In this document: piece by piece, positions 1-6,339 of the stretch
Layout of the letters: the number at the start of each line of letters is the position of its first letter
Position numbering within the stretch: the first letter of the stretch is position 1
Assembly (NCBI GenBank): GCA_900539095.1
Contig: UQAR01000080.1
Coordinates: 1-9,327 of the forward strand
Reading direction: 5' to 3'
Length of the DNA stretch: 9,327 bases
Source: an uncultured Ruminococcus sp.
GTDB taxonomy: Bacteria; Bacillota; Clostridia; Oscillospirales; Ruminococcaceae
Position numbers and translations under genes: made by a program
The notes under the pieces: generated by a model
Told to the model about the DNA's origin: nothing
Databases searched by the model: none
Seen by the model: only the letters and a program-made list of their open reading frames with translations

Positions 1-22
1 AAAGAAATATGGAGGTAACATT

Positions 23-886
23 ATGAAAAAAATATCTGCTCTTTTATTGGCAGTGGTAATGGCTTTTGGCATGGCAGGCTGTTCTGACAGTGGGTCTTCC
101 GACAGTGATAACGAAAGCTCTGCTGCGGCTGTGCAGACGGAAAGCAGTGCTGCTGACTCATCAGAAGATGCAACAGCAACGACAACTACCACAACAACTG
201 CTCCTGCGGTAACGGAATCATCACAGGCTGATGTGGCTGACACGAGCACTGCTGACGAAAACAAGCCTGCAAGCGTTGACAGCAACGATATTGCGGCTAG
301 TGCTATCGAGCCTTCTGAAACAAGCGAGGAAAATCTTGCATCTATCGGTCAGTGGATAAAGACTACCATATACTGTCCTACAGACAAGATCTACCACACT
401 GTTTATACAAGAATAACAAAGGTAGTGAGCAAAACTGACGACGCAGATTATGTAAACAAGGCTATCGAGCTTAACAACTCTGTTGGCAGTGATTTTTATA
501 AGATAGACGAGAGCGAGCTGAAAATACCTGATGACTGCGAGCTTTGCGTTATGGAATATGAGGTATATGTTCCGGAGGATTTCCCTAGCAATGATTATGG
601 CATAATCTCTCCTGAAGTAAACTATTCTGCTTCTAACAAGGGCGGAGGAGGAATACCTTCTGCTGACGGTGCTTCTACTTATATCGGCATGGGCGGAACT
701 ACTGAGCTTCTTACACAGAAAAAGAACGAATATTATGTTGGAAATACATACAAGTATGTAAACCTTTTCCTTATGGTAAAGGGCTACAAGGATTACAAGT
801 TCACATTCAGCTCTTATCCAGAGGGAACAACTTCTGACGATCTTAACTCTGATGACGCTGTAACGGCATATATCAGTGCAGAGTAA
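23..886 (+). CDS. Secreted lipoprotein of unknown function
   Basis: A 287-residue protein with a lipoprotein signal peptide: a basic N-terminus (MKK), a hydrophobic core and a lipobox M-A-G-C ending at Cys20, so it should be lipid-anchored on the outer face of the membrane. Residues 21-100 form a low-complexity stalk of Ser, Asp, Ala and Thr, including a run of seven Thr after ATA. The folded part, about residues 105-287, is rich in Tyr, Val and Gly and predicted mostly beta; a Gly-rich turn lies near residue 210. I do not recognise a catalytic motif. An Ig-like substrate- or cell-wall-facing sandwich domain is possible but only a guess. The start is fixed by GGAGGT at 11-16, six bases before ATG. 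A terminator follows directly, so this gene ends its own transcript. Its promoter lies before the window. Confidence 0.85.
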   Translation: MKKISALLLAVVMAFGMAGCSDSGSSDSDNESSAAAVQTESSAADSSEDATATTTTTTTAPAVTESSQADVADTSTADENKPASVDSNDIAASAIEPSETSEENLASIGQWIKTTIYCPTDKIYHTVYTRITKVVSKTDDADYVNKAIELNNSVGSDFYKIDESELKIPDDCELCVMEYEVYVPEDFPSNDYGIISPEVNYSASNKGGGGIPSADGASTYIGMGGTTELLTQKKNEYYVGNTYKYVNLFLMVKGYKDYKFTFSSYPEGTTSDDLNSDDAVTAYISAE

Positions 887-898
887 TATATGCTTTTG

Positions 899-927
899 GG
901 CAGGCACGATTTGTGTCTGCCTTTTTT
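899..927 (+). terminator. Rho-independent terminator after the first lipoprotein gene
   Basis: A nine-pair stem (899-907 with 913-921, one G-U pair) around a five-base loop is followed by six T residues at 922-927. It starts 13 bases after the stop codon and separates this gene from lepA. Confidence 0.9.
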
Positions 928-940
928 CTTTGCGGAGAAA

Positions 941-969
941 TTGACAATGTCGGGCAAGCGTGTTATAAT
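941..969 (+). promoter_or_regulatory. Promoter of lepA
   Basis: A perfect TTGACA at 941-946 and a perfect TATAAT at 964-969 are separated by 17 bases. Transcription should begin near 976, giving a leader of about 40 bases before the lepA start. This is a full-consensus sigma-A (RpoD-type) promoter, which suggests strong constitutive expression. Confidence 0.93.
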
Positions 970-1016
970 AAAGTATTATGGAAAAGTATACTTATCTGAG
1001 AGAGGAAAAAACGTAA

Positions 1017-2819
1017 ATGAATGAAAAAAATATACGCAATTTCTGCATTATCGCTCATATAGACCACGGCAAGTCCACCCTTGCCGACAGGATACTGGAG
1101 CTTACGGATACTGTTAAGCTGAGAGATATGGAAGATCAGCTCCTTGACAATATGGACATCGAGCGTGAAAGAGGTATCACTATCAAAGCTCGTGCGGTAC
1201 GTCTTAATTATCATGCCGACGACGGTCAGGACTATGTTTTCAATCTTATCGACACTCCGGGTCACGTTGACTTCAACTATGAGGTGTCACGTTCACTGGC
1301 AGCCTGCGAGGGTGCTTTGCTTATCGTTGACGCATCTCAGGGTATCGAGGCTCAGACGCTGGCTAACACTTATCTTGCTATCGAACATGACCTTGAGGTC
1401 GTGCCTGTTATAAACAAAATAGACCTGCCGTCCGCTGACCCTGAGAGGGCTTGTGCGGAGGTTGAGAACGTTATTGGCATACCTGCTATGGACGCTCCGA
1501 GGATATCTGCGAAAATGGGCACGAACGTCAAAGAGGTGCTTGAGCGTGTGGTAAAGGATATCCCATGCCCTAAGGGCAACGAGGACGCTCCGCTGAAGGC
1601 TCTTATCTTTGACAGCTACTATGACCAGTACAAGGGCGTTATAATATACTGCCGTGTGAAAGAGGGCCATATAAAGGCCGGAGATACCATAAGGCTTATG
1701 GCTACGGGAGCTGAATTCCAGACGGTGGAGATAGGCTATATGGGTGCGACTGACCTTGTGCCTGTGGGCGAACTTCATGCAGGCGAGGTAGGCTACATTG
1801 CGGCATCTATAAAGGATATCGGCGACACTCGTGTGGGCGACACGGTGACAAATGCTGCAAAGCCTTGTGCGGAGGCACTGCCGGGATACAAAAAGGTAAA
1901 CCCTATGGTATACTGCGGAATCTATCCTGCGGACGGTGCGAAATATCCTGACCTGAGGGACGCTTTGGAAAAGCTTATGCTCAATGACGCATCACTGTCC
2001 TTTGAGCCTGAAACTTCCATTGCGTTGGGATTTGGTTTCAGATGTGGATTCTTGGGACTTCTGCACATGGAGATAATCCAGGAGCGTTTGGAGAGAGAAT
2101 ATAATCTTGACCTTATCACAACGGCGCCGTCAGTTATCTACAAGGTAAATCTTACTAACGGCGAAACTGTGTTCATTGATAACCCGACAAATTATCCTGA
2201 TGTGGCGAACATCGCATCGGCGGAAGAACCGATAGTGAACGCACATATTTACACGCCGTCTGAATATGTTGGAAATATAATGGAACTTTGTCAGGACAGA
2301 CGTGGCGTTTACAAAGACATGAAATATATAGATGAAACGAGAGTTGACCTGCATTATCAGCTGCCGCTCAATGAGATAGTTTATGACTTCTTTGACGCAC
2401 TGAAATCAAGAACAAAGGGTTATGCGTCATTTGACTATGAGATGATGGGATATGCGAAGTCAAAGCTTGTAAAGCTTGATATATTGCTTAACGGCGAGGT
2501 AGTGGACGCACTTTCATTTATCGTCCATGAAGACAAAGCATATTCAAGAGGCAGGAGGCTGACGGAAAAGCTGAAGGATAATATACCAAGACAGCTTTTT
2601 GAGATACCAGTGCAGGCGGCTATCGGCGGCAAGATAATAGCAAGAGAGACAATAAAAGCCATGAGAAAAGATGTGCTTGCGAAGTGTTATGGCGGAGATA
2701 TCACTAGAAAGAAGAAACTGCTTGAAAAGCAGAAAGAAGGCAAGAAGAGAATGCGTCAGCTAGGCTCTGTGTCAGTGCCGCAGGAGGCGTTTATGTCGGT
2801 GCTCAAGCTGGACGAGTAG
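1017..2819 (+). CDS. lepA: Elongation factor 4 (LepA), ribosome back-translocating GTPase
   Basis: A 600-residue protein, the usual length for LepA. This GTPase binds the ribosome and is known to act on stalled or mis-translocated complexes and on initiation. The GTPase motifs are all visible: P-loop AHIDHGKS at 13-20, switch I ERGITIKA at 51-58, DTPGH at 79-83 with the catalytic-position His83, NKID at 133-136 and SAK at 164-166. The beta-barrel and EF-G-like domains follow, and the LepA-specific C-terminal domain runs from about 485 to the end with a Lys-rich helix near 565-585. The N-terminus MNEKNIRNF is typical. A purine-rich site GAGAGG at 1000-1005 lies 11 bases before the ATG, somewhat far. 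No clear terminator follows; repeat sequence begins about 10 bases after the stop. In many Firmicutes lepA is followed directly by hemW; here a repeat block and a small membrane gene intervene. Confidence 0.98.
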   Translation: MNEKNIRNFCIIAHIDHGKSTLADRILELTDTVKLRDMEDQLLDNMDIERERGITIKARAVRLNYHADDGQDYVFNLIDTPGHVDFNYEVSRSLAACEGALLIVDASQGIEAQTLANTYLAIEHDLEVVPVINKIDLPSADPERACAEVENVIGIPAMDAPRISAKMGTNVKEVLERVVKDIPCPKGNEDAPLKALIFDSYYDQYKGVIIYCRVKEGHIKAGDTIRLMATGAEFQTVEIGYMGATDLVPVGELHAGEVGYIAASIKDIGDTRVGDTVTNAAKPCAEALPGYKKVNPMVYCGIYPADGAKYPDLRDALEKLMLNDASLSFEPETSIALGFGFRCGFLGLLHMEIIQERLEREYNLDLITTAPSVIYKVNLTNGETVFIDNPTNYPDVANIASAEEPIVNAHIYTPSEYVGNIMELCQDRRGVYKDMKYIDETRVDLHYQLPLNEIVYDFFDALKSRTKGYASFDYEMMGYAKSKLVKLDILLNGEVVDALSFIVHEDKAYSRGRRLTEKLKDNIPRQLFEIPVQAAIGGKIIARETIKAMRKDVLAKCYGGDITRKKKLLEKQKEGKKRMRQLGSVSVPQEAFMSVLKLDE

Positions 2820-2828
2820 AGAGTTTCG

Positions 2829-2927
2829 GTGAGGAGTGAGGAATTGGCATAGCTGAACCGAGCAAATCACTCAGCAAAGAGCGGAGCGATTTTGCGGCAC
2901 GACAAACTAACCCGAAACACTGTAGGG
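2829..2927 (+). repeat. Interspersed repeat module A, copy 1
   Basis: This stretch begins with two GAGGAGT/GAGGAAT heptamers and contains a core at 2872-2926 that matches the reverse complement of 8841-8895 at about 49 of 55 positions by hand alignment, without gaps. The core holds an imperfect inverted repeat (CAGCAAA with TTTGCGG), which is perfect in the other copy. It starts only 10 bases after the lepA stop codon. I see no protein-coding potential. Confidence 0.85.
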
Positions 2928-2973
2928 GTGTTAGAGAGTGTGTGATTATTTATACGCTGTGATGTCCCATAAG

Positions 2974-3088
2974 CGGGACGCCGGGGGCGTCGTCCTCTAC
3001 AGGTGTGGTGGGATAGTTTATTCGGTTATCGAACAGTGTTATTACCGTGGATTTGTTTCTTCGACGGGCGAACGGTGTTCGCCTCTAC
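2974..3088 (+). repeat. Interspersed GC-hairpin repeat module C-D, copy 1
   Basis: A 115-base unit that aligns without gaps to the reverse complement of 8494-8608, with about 89 of 115 positions identical by hand count. It has a GC-rich hairpin at each end: GACGCC/GGCGTC (2977-2982 with 2986-2991) and GGGCGAAC/GTTCGCC (3066-3073 with 3077-3083). Each hairpin is followed by CTCTACA or a near match. The ends are better conserved than the middle. A 70-codon open frame crosses it but looks spurious. Confidence 0.88.
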
Positions 3089-3112
3089 ACATACATTCTG
3101 CGGTCATTTATC

Positions 3113-3200
3113 AAAACCTAAAAAACTTCAAGTTATTTTCTAAAACTTAAAAAACTTGAAGTTACTGCAAGTTTTTTTGGAAAACTTAATAAAACTTGTG
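3113..3200 (+). repeat. AAAACTT/AAGTT palindromic AT-rich array
   Basis: Short palindromes AACTTCAAGTT and AACTTGAAGTT, with further AAAACTT units, are packed in 88 bases. A longer hairpin pairs AAAAAACTTG (3129-3138 region onward, second copy at 3149-3158) with CAAGTTTTTTT at 3168-3178, and ends in a T-run, so it could stop transcription coming from lepA. Exact borders are approximate. Confidence 0.65.
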
Positions 3201-3206
3201 GGGGCT

Positions 3207-3269
3207 GATAAAGATACAGATATAGAGAAAGACAAAGACATAGATACAGAATATGTCTTGTATGTCTTT
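3207..3269 (+). repeat. Hexamer tract 1 (GAYAWA-type) with self-complementary tail
   Basis: Seven degenerate hexamers run from 3207 to 3248 (GATAAA, GATACA, GATATA, GAGAAA, GACAAA, GACATA, GATACA). They are followed by a tail at 3252-3269 (TATGTCTTGTATGTCTTT) that is complementary to the tract's own AAAGACAAAGACATA at 3228-3242, allowing an imperfect hairpin with a three-base bulge. A second such unit lies at 3351-3445. Confidence 0.8.
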
Positions 3270-3273
3270 CGCT

Positions 3274-3348
3274 CAAAAAGCTTTTGGTTATTTTAAAAGC
3301 TTTTGGTTTTTGCGGAAACCTAATGGTTTTTTTTAAAAGCTAAAAAAG
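3274..3348 (+). repeat. AAAAGCTTTTGG palindromic AT-rich array
   Basis: The palindrome AAAAGCTTTT followed by GG occurs at 3276-3287 and 3295-3306, about 19 bases apart, with a related TTAAAAGCT near 3333-3341. Between them AAACC/GGTTT around TAAT (3316-3329) is followed by a run of T residues and is terminator-like but short. It sits in the same position before hexamer tract 2 as the AAAACTT array does before tract 1. Confidence 0.65.
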
Positions 3349-3350
3349 CC

Positions 3351-3445
3351 GATAAAGATAAAGACATAGATATAGATAAAGATATAGAGATAGATATAGA
3401 CATAGAGAAAGACATAGACAAAGACATGGTCTTGTCTGTCTTGTC
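3351..3445 (+). repeat. Hexamer tract 2 (GAYAWA-type) with self-complementary tail
   Basis: Thirteen consecutive degenerate hexamers occupy 3351-3428 exactly in register, each starting GA and drawn from GATAAA, GATATA, GACATA, GAGATA, GAGAAA and GACAAA, with GACATG last. The tail GTCTTGTCTGTCTTGTC at 3429-3445 is complementary, with bulges, to GACATAGACAAAGAC at 3411-3425. The hairpin ends about 30 bases before the ribosome site of the next gene, so it could affect that gene's transcript if transcription starts upstream. Confidence 0.85.
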
Positions 3446-3483
3446 GTCTTGAAACAGAACAAACGAGAATGAAAGGAGCAGCT

Positions 3484-3957
3484 ATGCCTGATATTCAGAA
3501 GTCAATGAAACTGTCGCTTGCTTTTGGGCTGAGCGGTGCGGTGATAATGCCTGTGATGTATGAAGTTTATGCTAATATCTCTGGGGCGATCGGGCTGCTG
3601 CTTATTGCCGCTTGGGCTGTGTATGCCGGGGCGAGATTCTCGGTCATAAGATTCAGAGAGGCGTTCGTGGGCATGATATGCACTCTCGCTTATGCCGGTA
3701 TCTTCGGCGTGATATGCTATATCGTTATACACCCCAGAGTGTCGGATATGCTGGGCAGGCGGTCGGTGTATTTTCAGTTGAGCTTAAAACAGCAGGCTTA
3801 TTTTGTGCTTTATGCGGTGCTCATAAGCCTTTGTATGTTTATCGTGTGGGGCGGTATCTTCGGCGTGCGAAAGGCTTTGGAAAGATTTCGCCTTAACAGT
3901 GAGAAAACCGGAGAGTACATTGACAAGGCTTTTGATGATGACGAGGATATGCTATGA
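3484..3957 (+). CDS. Small four-helix integral membrane protein, coupled to hemW
   Basis: A 157-residue protein with four likely membrane spans (about 11-30, 33-50, 60-82 and 104-127), a basic stretch after span 4 and an acidic tail ending DDDEDML. I do not recognise the family and see no catalytic motif. An ATG exists 15 bases upstream at 3469, but the strong ribosome site AAAGGAG lies at 3472-3478, inside that extension and five bases before ATG 3484, so 3484 is the better start. The stop codon overlaps the hemW start as ATGA (3954-3957), implying translational coupling. No consensus promoter is visible just upstream, where the hexamer repeats lie. A link to heme or radical-SAM biology is suggested only by the overlap. 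Confidence 0.85.
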   Translation: MPDIQKSMKLSLAFGLSGAVIMPVMYEVYANISGAIGLLLIAAWAVYAGARFSVIRFREAFVGMICTLAYAGIFGVICYIVIHPRVSDMLGRRSVYFQLSLKQQAYFVLYAVLISLCMFIVWGGIFGVRKALERFRLNSEKTGEYIDKAFDDDEDML

Positions 3958-5051
3958 CAGGAATTTATATCCATGTGCCTTTCTGCAAAAGAAAGTGCCC
4001 TTACTGTGACTTTTATTCTGTGTGCAGACCTGACCTTTATGAGGACTACACCCAGGCTGTGTGCCGTAATATTCAGGCTTTCAGGGGCAGAGGTATAAAG
4101 TGCGACACTATATACTTCGGCGGAGGTACGCCCTCCGTGCTGTCGGCTGAACAGGTGGACAGGATAATAGATACGGCAGGGAAGTGCTTTGACCTTTGTG
4201 ACCCTGAGATAACGCTGGAGGCTAATCCTAGCTCTGCGGACAGGGACAAGATGTCAGGGTGGAGAAAAGCCGGTGTAACAAGGCTTTCTTTCGGCGTTCA
4301 GTCGGCTGATGACAGGGAACTTGGTTTCCTTGGCAGACTTCATGATTTTGCTCAGGCTGAGGGGGTCGTGGAGGCGGCTGCTCGTGAAGGCTTTCAGCAC
4401 GTCTCCTGTGACGTCATGCTGGGGGTCAAGGGTCAGACCCTAGAGAGTTTACAAAACAGCATAGAGAGGCTCACAGCCCTGCCTGTGGACCACATATCGG
4501 CTTATATGCTGAAAATAGAAAAAGGCACGGCTTTTGACTGCGAGGAAATGAGAAAGTCGGTGGCCGATGATGATATGCTGTGCGATATGTATTTGCAGGC
4601 GGTAAAACAGCTTGAGGGCAAGGGCTTTTTGCAGTATGAGATATCCAACTTCGCCAAAGAGGGCGGAAAGTCACGGCACAATCTCAAATACTGGCACGGT
4701 GAGGAATATATCGGCATCGGCCCTTCGGCACACTCTTACTTTGAGGGTGTGAGGTACTTCTGCAAGGGGGATATAGACGCTTTTATCGCTGACAAGCTGC
4801 AAAGCAGGACAGTGCTTGAAGAGAATCCCGACAAGGCGGAAGAGTATGTTATGCTTGGACTAAGGCTCACGGAGGGCATAGATATCCGTAAAGCTGAACA
4901 GCTTGGCGGAAGTGAACTTGGCAGGAACATACGGAAAAAGGCGGAGCTTTTTCAAAAACAGGGGCTTTGCGTTGTGGACAAGGATAATTTAAGGCTTACC
5001 CCAGAGGGTTTCCTTGCGTCAAATTCTATTATCGGGGAGCTGCTGTGGTGA
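3954..5051 (+). CDS. hemW: HemW-type radical SAM protein (coproporphyrinogen oxidase-like, putative heme chaperone)
   Basis: A 365-residue protein of the HemN/HemW family. The radical SAM cluster motif C11-x3-C15-x2-C18 is followed by D19-F20, not the fourth Cys found in true HemN; this favours HemW, which in other bacteria binds heme and delivers it to hemoproteins rather than oxidising coproporphyrinogen. Other family marks are GGGTP at 56-60 (SAM contact), YEISNFA at 228-234, HNLKYW at 242-247, GIGPSAHS at 254-261 and the C-terminal LTPEGFLASNSII segment. GAGGA at 3943-3947 is the ribosome site, inside the upstream gene, with which it overlaps by four bases. Firmicutes often place hrcA-grpE-dnaK after hemW; that is not the case here. 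Many databases would still label it oxygen-independent coproporphyrinogen III oxidase. Confidence 0.93.
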   Translation: MTGIYIHVPFCKRKCPYCDFYSVCRPDLYEDYTQAVCRNIQAFRGRGIKCDTIYFGGGTPSVLSAEQVDRIIDTAGKCFDLCDPEITLEANPSSADRDKMSGWRKAGVTRLSFGVQSADDRELGFLGRLHDFAQAEGVVEAAAREGFQHVSCDVMLGVKGQTLESLQNSIERLTALPVDHISAYMLKIEKGTAFDCEEMRKSVADDDMLCDMYLQAVKQLEGKGFLQYEISNFAKEGGKSRHNLKYWHGEEYIGIGPSAHSYFEGVRYFCKGDIDAFIADKLQSRTVLEENPDKAEEYVMLGLRLTEGIDIRKAEQLGGSELGRNIRKKAELFQKQGLCVVDKDNLRLTPEGFLASNSIIGELLW

Positions 5052-5054
5052 ACC

Positions 5055-5092
5055 TGTATAAATATTTGCAGACAGTGTTGTGCAGATATACA
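5055..5092 (+). other. Imperfect inverted repeat after hemW
   Basis: TGTATA...TTTGCA (5055-5070) can pair imperfectly with TGCAGATATACA (5081-5092) around a ten-base loop. There is no T-run, so it is not a convincing terminator; it may stabilise the 3' end of the hemW transcript. Confidence 0.35.
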
Positions 5093-5120
5093 ATAGATAC
5101 ACGATATGTTGAGGATAAGC

Positions 5121-5149
5121 TTGAAAAATGACAGAAAATGTGGTATAAT
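5121..5149 (+). promoter_or_regulatory. Promoter of the membrane-fusion lipoprotein gene
   Basis: TTGAAA at 5121-5126 and a perfect TATAAT at 5144-5149 are 17 bases apart, and TGG directly before the -10 gives an extended -10. Start of transcription is expected near 5156. It contains the ATG at 5138, which argues that the upstream start for the next gene is wrong. Confidence 0.88.
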
Positions 5150-5152
5150 GCA

Positions 5153-5174
5153 CTGCGGCGGAATGTGTCCGCAG
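5153..5174 (+). promoter_or_regulatory. Hairpin at the 5' end of the leader
   Basis: CTGCGG (5153-5158) pairs with CCGCAG (5169-5174) around a ten-base loop and is followed by TTTT. It falls almost exactly at the predicted transcription start, so it could protect the 5' end of the message or be partly lost if the start is a few bases later. It may also be chance. Confidence 0.4.
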
Positions 5175-5200
5175 TTTTATGTTACCGAGAGGGCTGTTTT

Positions 5201-6205
5201 ATGAAAGGTACAAGATCTATCGCTTTGATATCAGCGGCGGCAATGTGTTTTTCTCTTCTTTTGTGCTCCTGCGGCAAGTCGGAGAAGAAGGACGAGATAG
5301 CTGTGCCTATACTGGAAACAAAGGATATAACATACAAGACCGTCAAGGCGGAGATAGGAGATATCTCGCAGGAATATCATCAGGAGGGCGTTTACGACTA
5401 TCCTTACAGCGAAACTGTCACGTTCAAGGCGAGCGGTCAGATAAAGTCTATAGAGGTGGAGTCCCCTTGTGATGTGAAAAAGGGCGACCTGCTTTGCACA
5501 CTTTATTCTGACGATGTGGACGAGCAGATAGAAGAGGAAGAGATACGTCTTGACCAGGCTAAGCAGACTGTTGCAACATTGCAGGCGAACGGTGCTGACT
5601 ACAGTGAGATACAGCTTTCGCAGTATGACTTGCAGATAGAGCAGCTAAAGTATGACAGGCTTGTGGCGTCGCTGGAGGACTACAAGGTGTATGCTCCATG
5701 TGACGGCGAGTTTGATATTGCTGACAGGCACGGGCAGGAGCTTACAGCATTCACTCCGGTGAATAAGGGTGAAGTGCTTGGGTATACTTCCGATAAGTCG
5801 CAGAAGGCTTTGTGCGTGGCGGTGTATGACAATCCGCTGACAAACGTGAATTTCGGCACGGCGGTGGATATCGTTCAGGGTGCGAACACCATGGGCGGCA
5901 CTGTGACGGACATAATATACAACGAGAGCGGCGACTTTTCAGCTTACGTTTATGTTATCACCCCTGACGAGGAGAACGATATGCTCGACCTTGGTGGCAT
6001 AGAGGTAGTATTTGATGTATATTCAAGGCTCGACACGGTGATAGTTCCCCAGAAGGCTGTAAAAAATCTTGACAACAGGACATATGTGAACCTGCTCGTT
6101 GACGGCGTAAAGGTGGAGCAGGACGTGGAGCTTGGTATCGAGGACAATGATAATGTTGAGATACTTTCGGGGCTAAGCGGCGGTGAAGAGATAATACTTA
6201 ATTGA
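5201..6205 (+). CDS. Lipid-anchored membrane-fusion protein (HlyD/MacA-like periplasmic adaptor family)
   Basis: A 334-residue lipoprotein with lipobox L-C-S-C at Cys24. The layout is that of an efflux adaptor: first half of a barrel-sandwich (lipoyl-like) domain at about 70-102 (ASGQIKSIEV, then V-KKGD-L), a charged helical hairpin at about 105-160, the second lipoyl half from 161 (VYAPCDGEF) to about 200, then a beta-barrel and the segment IVPQKAVKNL near 281-290 typical of the membrane-proximal region. In Gram-positives such proteins partner MacB-type ABC transporters. No ATPase or permease gene follows here, so the partner must be elsewhere or replaced by the next membrane protein. A longer frame begins at 5138, but that ATG lies inside the promoter; ATG 5201 has GAGAGGG at 5187-5193 and yields a proper signal peptide. 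No strong terminator follows. Confidence 0.85.
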   Translation: MKGTRSIALISAAAMCFSLLLCSCGKSEKKDEIAVPILETKDITYKTVKAEIGDISQEYHQEGVYDYPYSETVTFKASGQIKSIEVESPCDVKKGDLLCTLYSDDVDEQIEEEEIRLDQAKQTVATLQANGADYSEIQLSQYDLQIEQLKYDRLVASLEDYKVYAPCDGEFDIADRHGQELTAFTPVNKGEVLGYTSDKSQKALCVAVYDNPLTNVNFGTAVDIVQGANTMGGTVTDIIYNESGDFSAYVYVITPDEENDMLDLGGIEVVFDVYSRLDTVIVPQKAVKNLDNRTYVNLLVDGVKVEQDVELGIEDNDNVEILSGLSGGEEIILN

Positions 6206-6279
6206 CAGCGTTTGACAAAGCCGAATGCCTTTTGATATGTTTGATATATGTTTTAAGAAAAAATAAAGATATAAAGCAC

Positions 6280-6308
6280 TTGATTTTTTGTGCGATCTCG
6301 TGTAAAAT
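6280..6308 (+). promoter_or_regulatory. Promoter of the five-helix membrane protein gene
   Basis: TTGATT at 6280-6285 and TAAAAT at 6303-6308 have a 17-base spacer, and the predicted start near 6315 leaves a 25-base leader containing AGGGAGGA. The -35 lies in the loop of a weak GCAC/GTGC inverted repeat (6277-6280 with 6290-6293), which may be chance. Confidence 0.75.
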
Positions 6309-6339
6309 AAAAGAACAGAGTGTCTAGGGAGGACTTAAA

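Noticed and set aside
221..907. A 228-codon open frame on the minus strand opposite the first lipoprotein
   Set aside because: It is a shadow of a well-supported gene with ribosome site, signal peptide and terminator on the + strand; no start signals are seen for it.
2938..3150. A 70-codon open frame across the first hairpin repeat
   Set aside because: It lacks a ribosome site and its peptide comes from the repeat module itself.
3158..3300. A small gene encoding Asp-Lys-rich repeats
   Set aside because: No start codon with a ribosome site; both tracts are bounded by in-frame stops and are better described as non-coding or a remnant.
3207..3445. A CRISPR array in the hexamer region
   Set aside because: The repeats are six bases and contiguous, with no unique spacers and no cas genes.
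5066..5094. A second promoter (TTGCAG, 17 bases, TACAAT) upstream of the adaptor gene
   Set aside because: The -35 matches only half of the consensus, and a much better extended -10 promoter lies just downstream.
6206..6260. A terminator after the adaptor gene
   Set aside because: Only a weak CAAAG/CTTTTG pairing with a bulge is visible, with no proper T-run after a stable stem.
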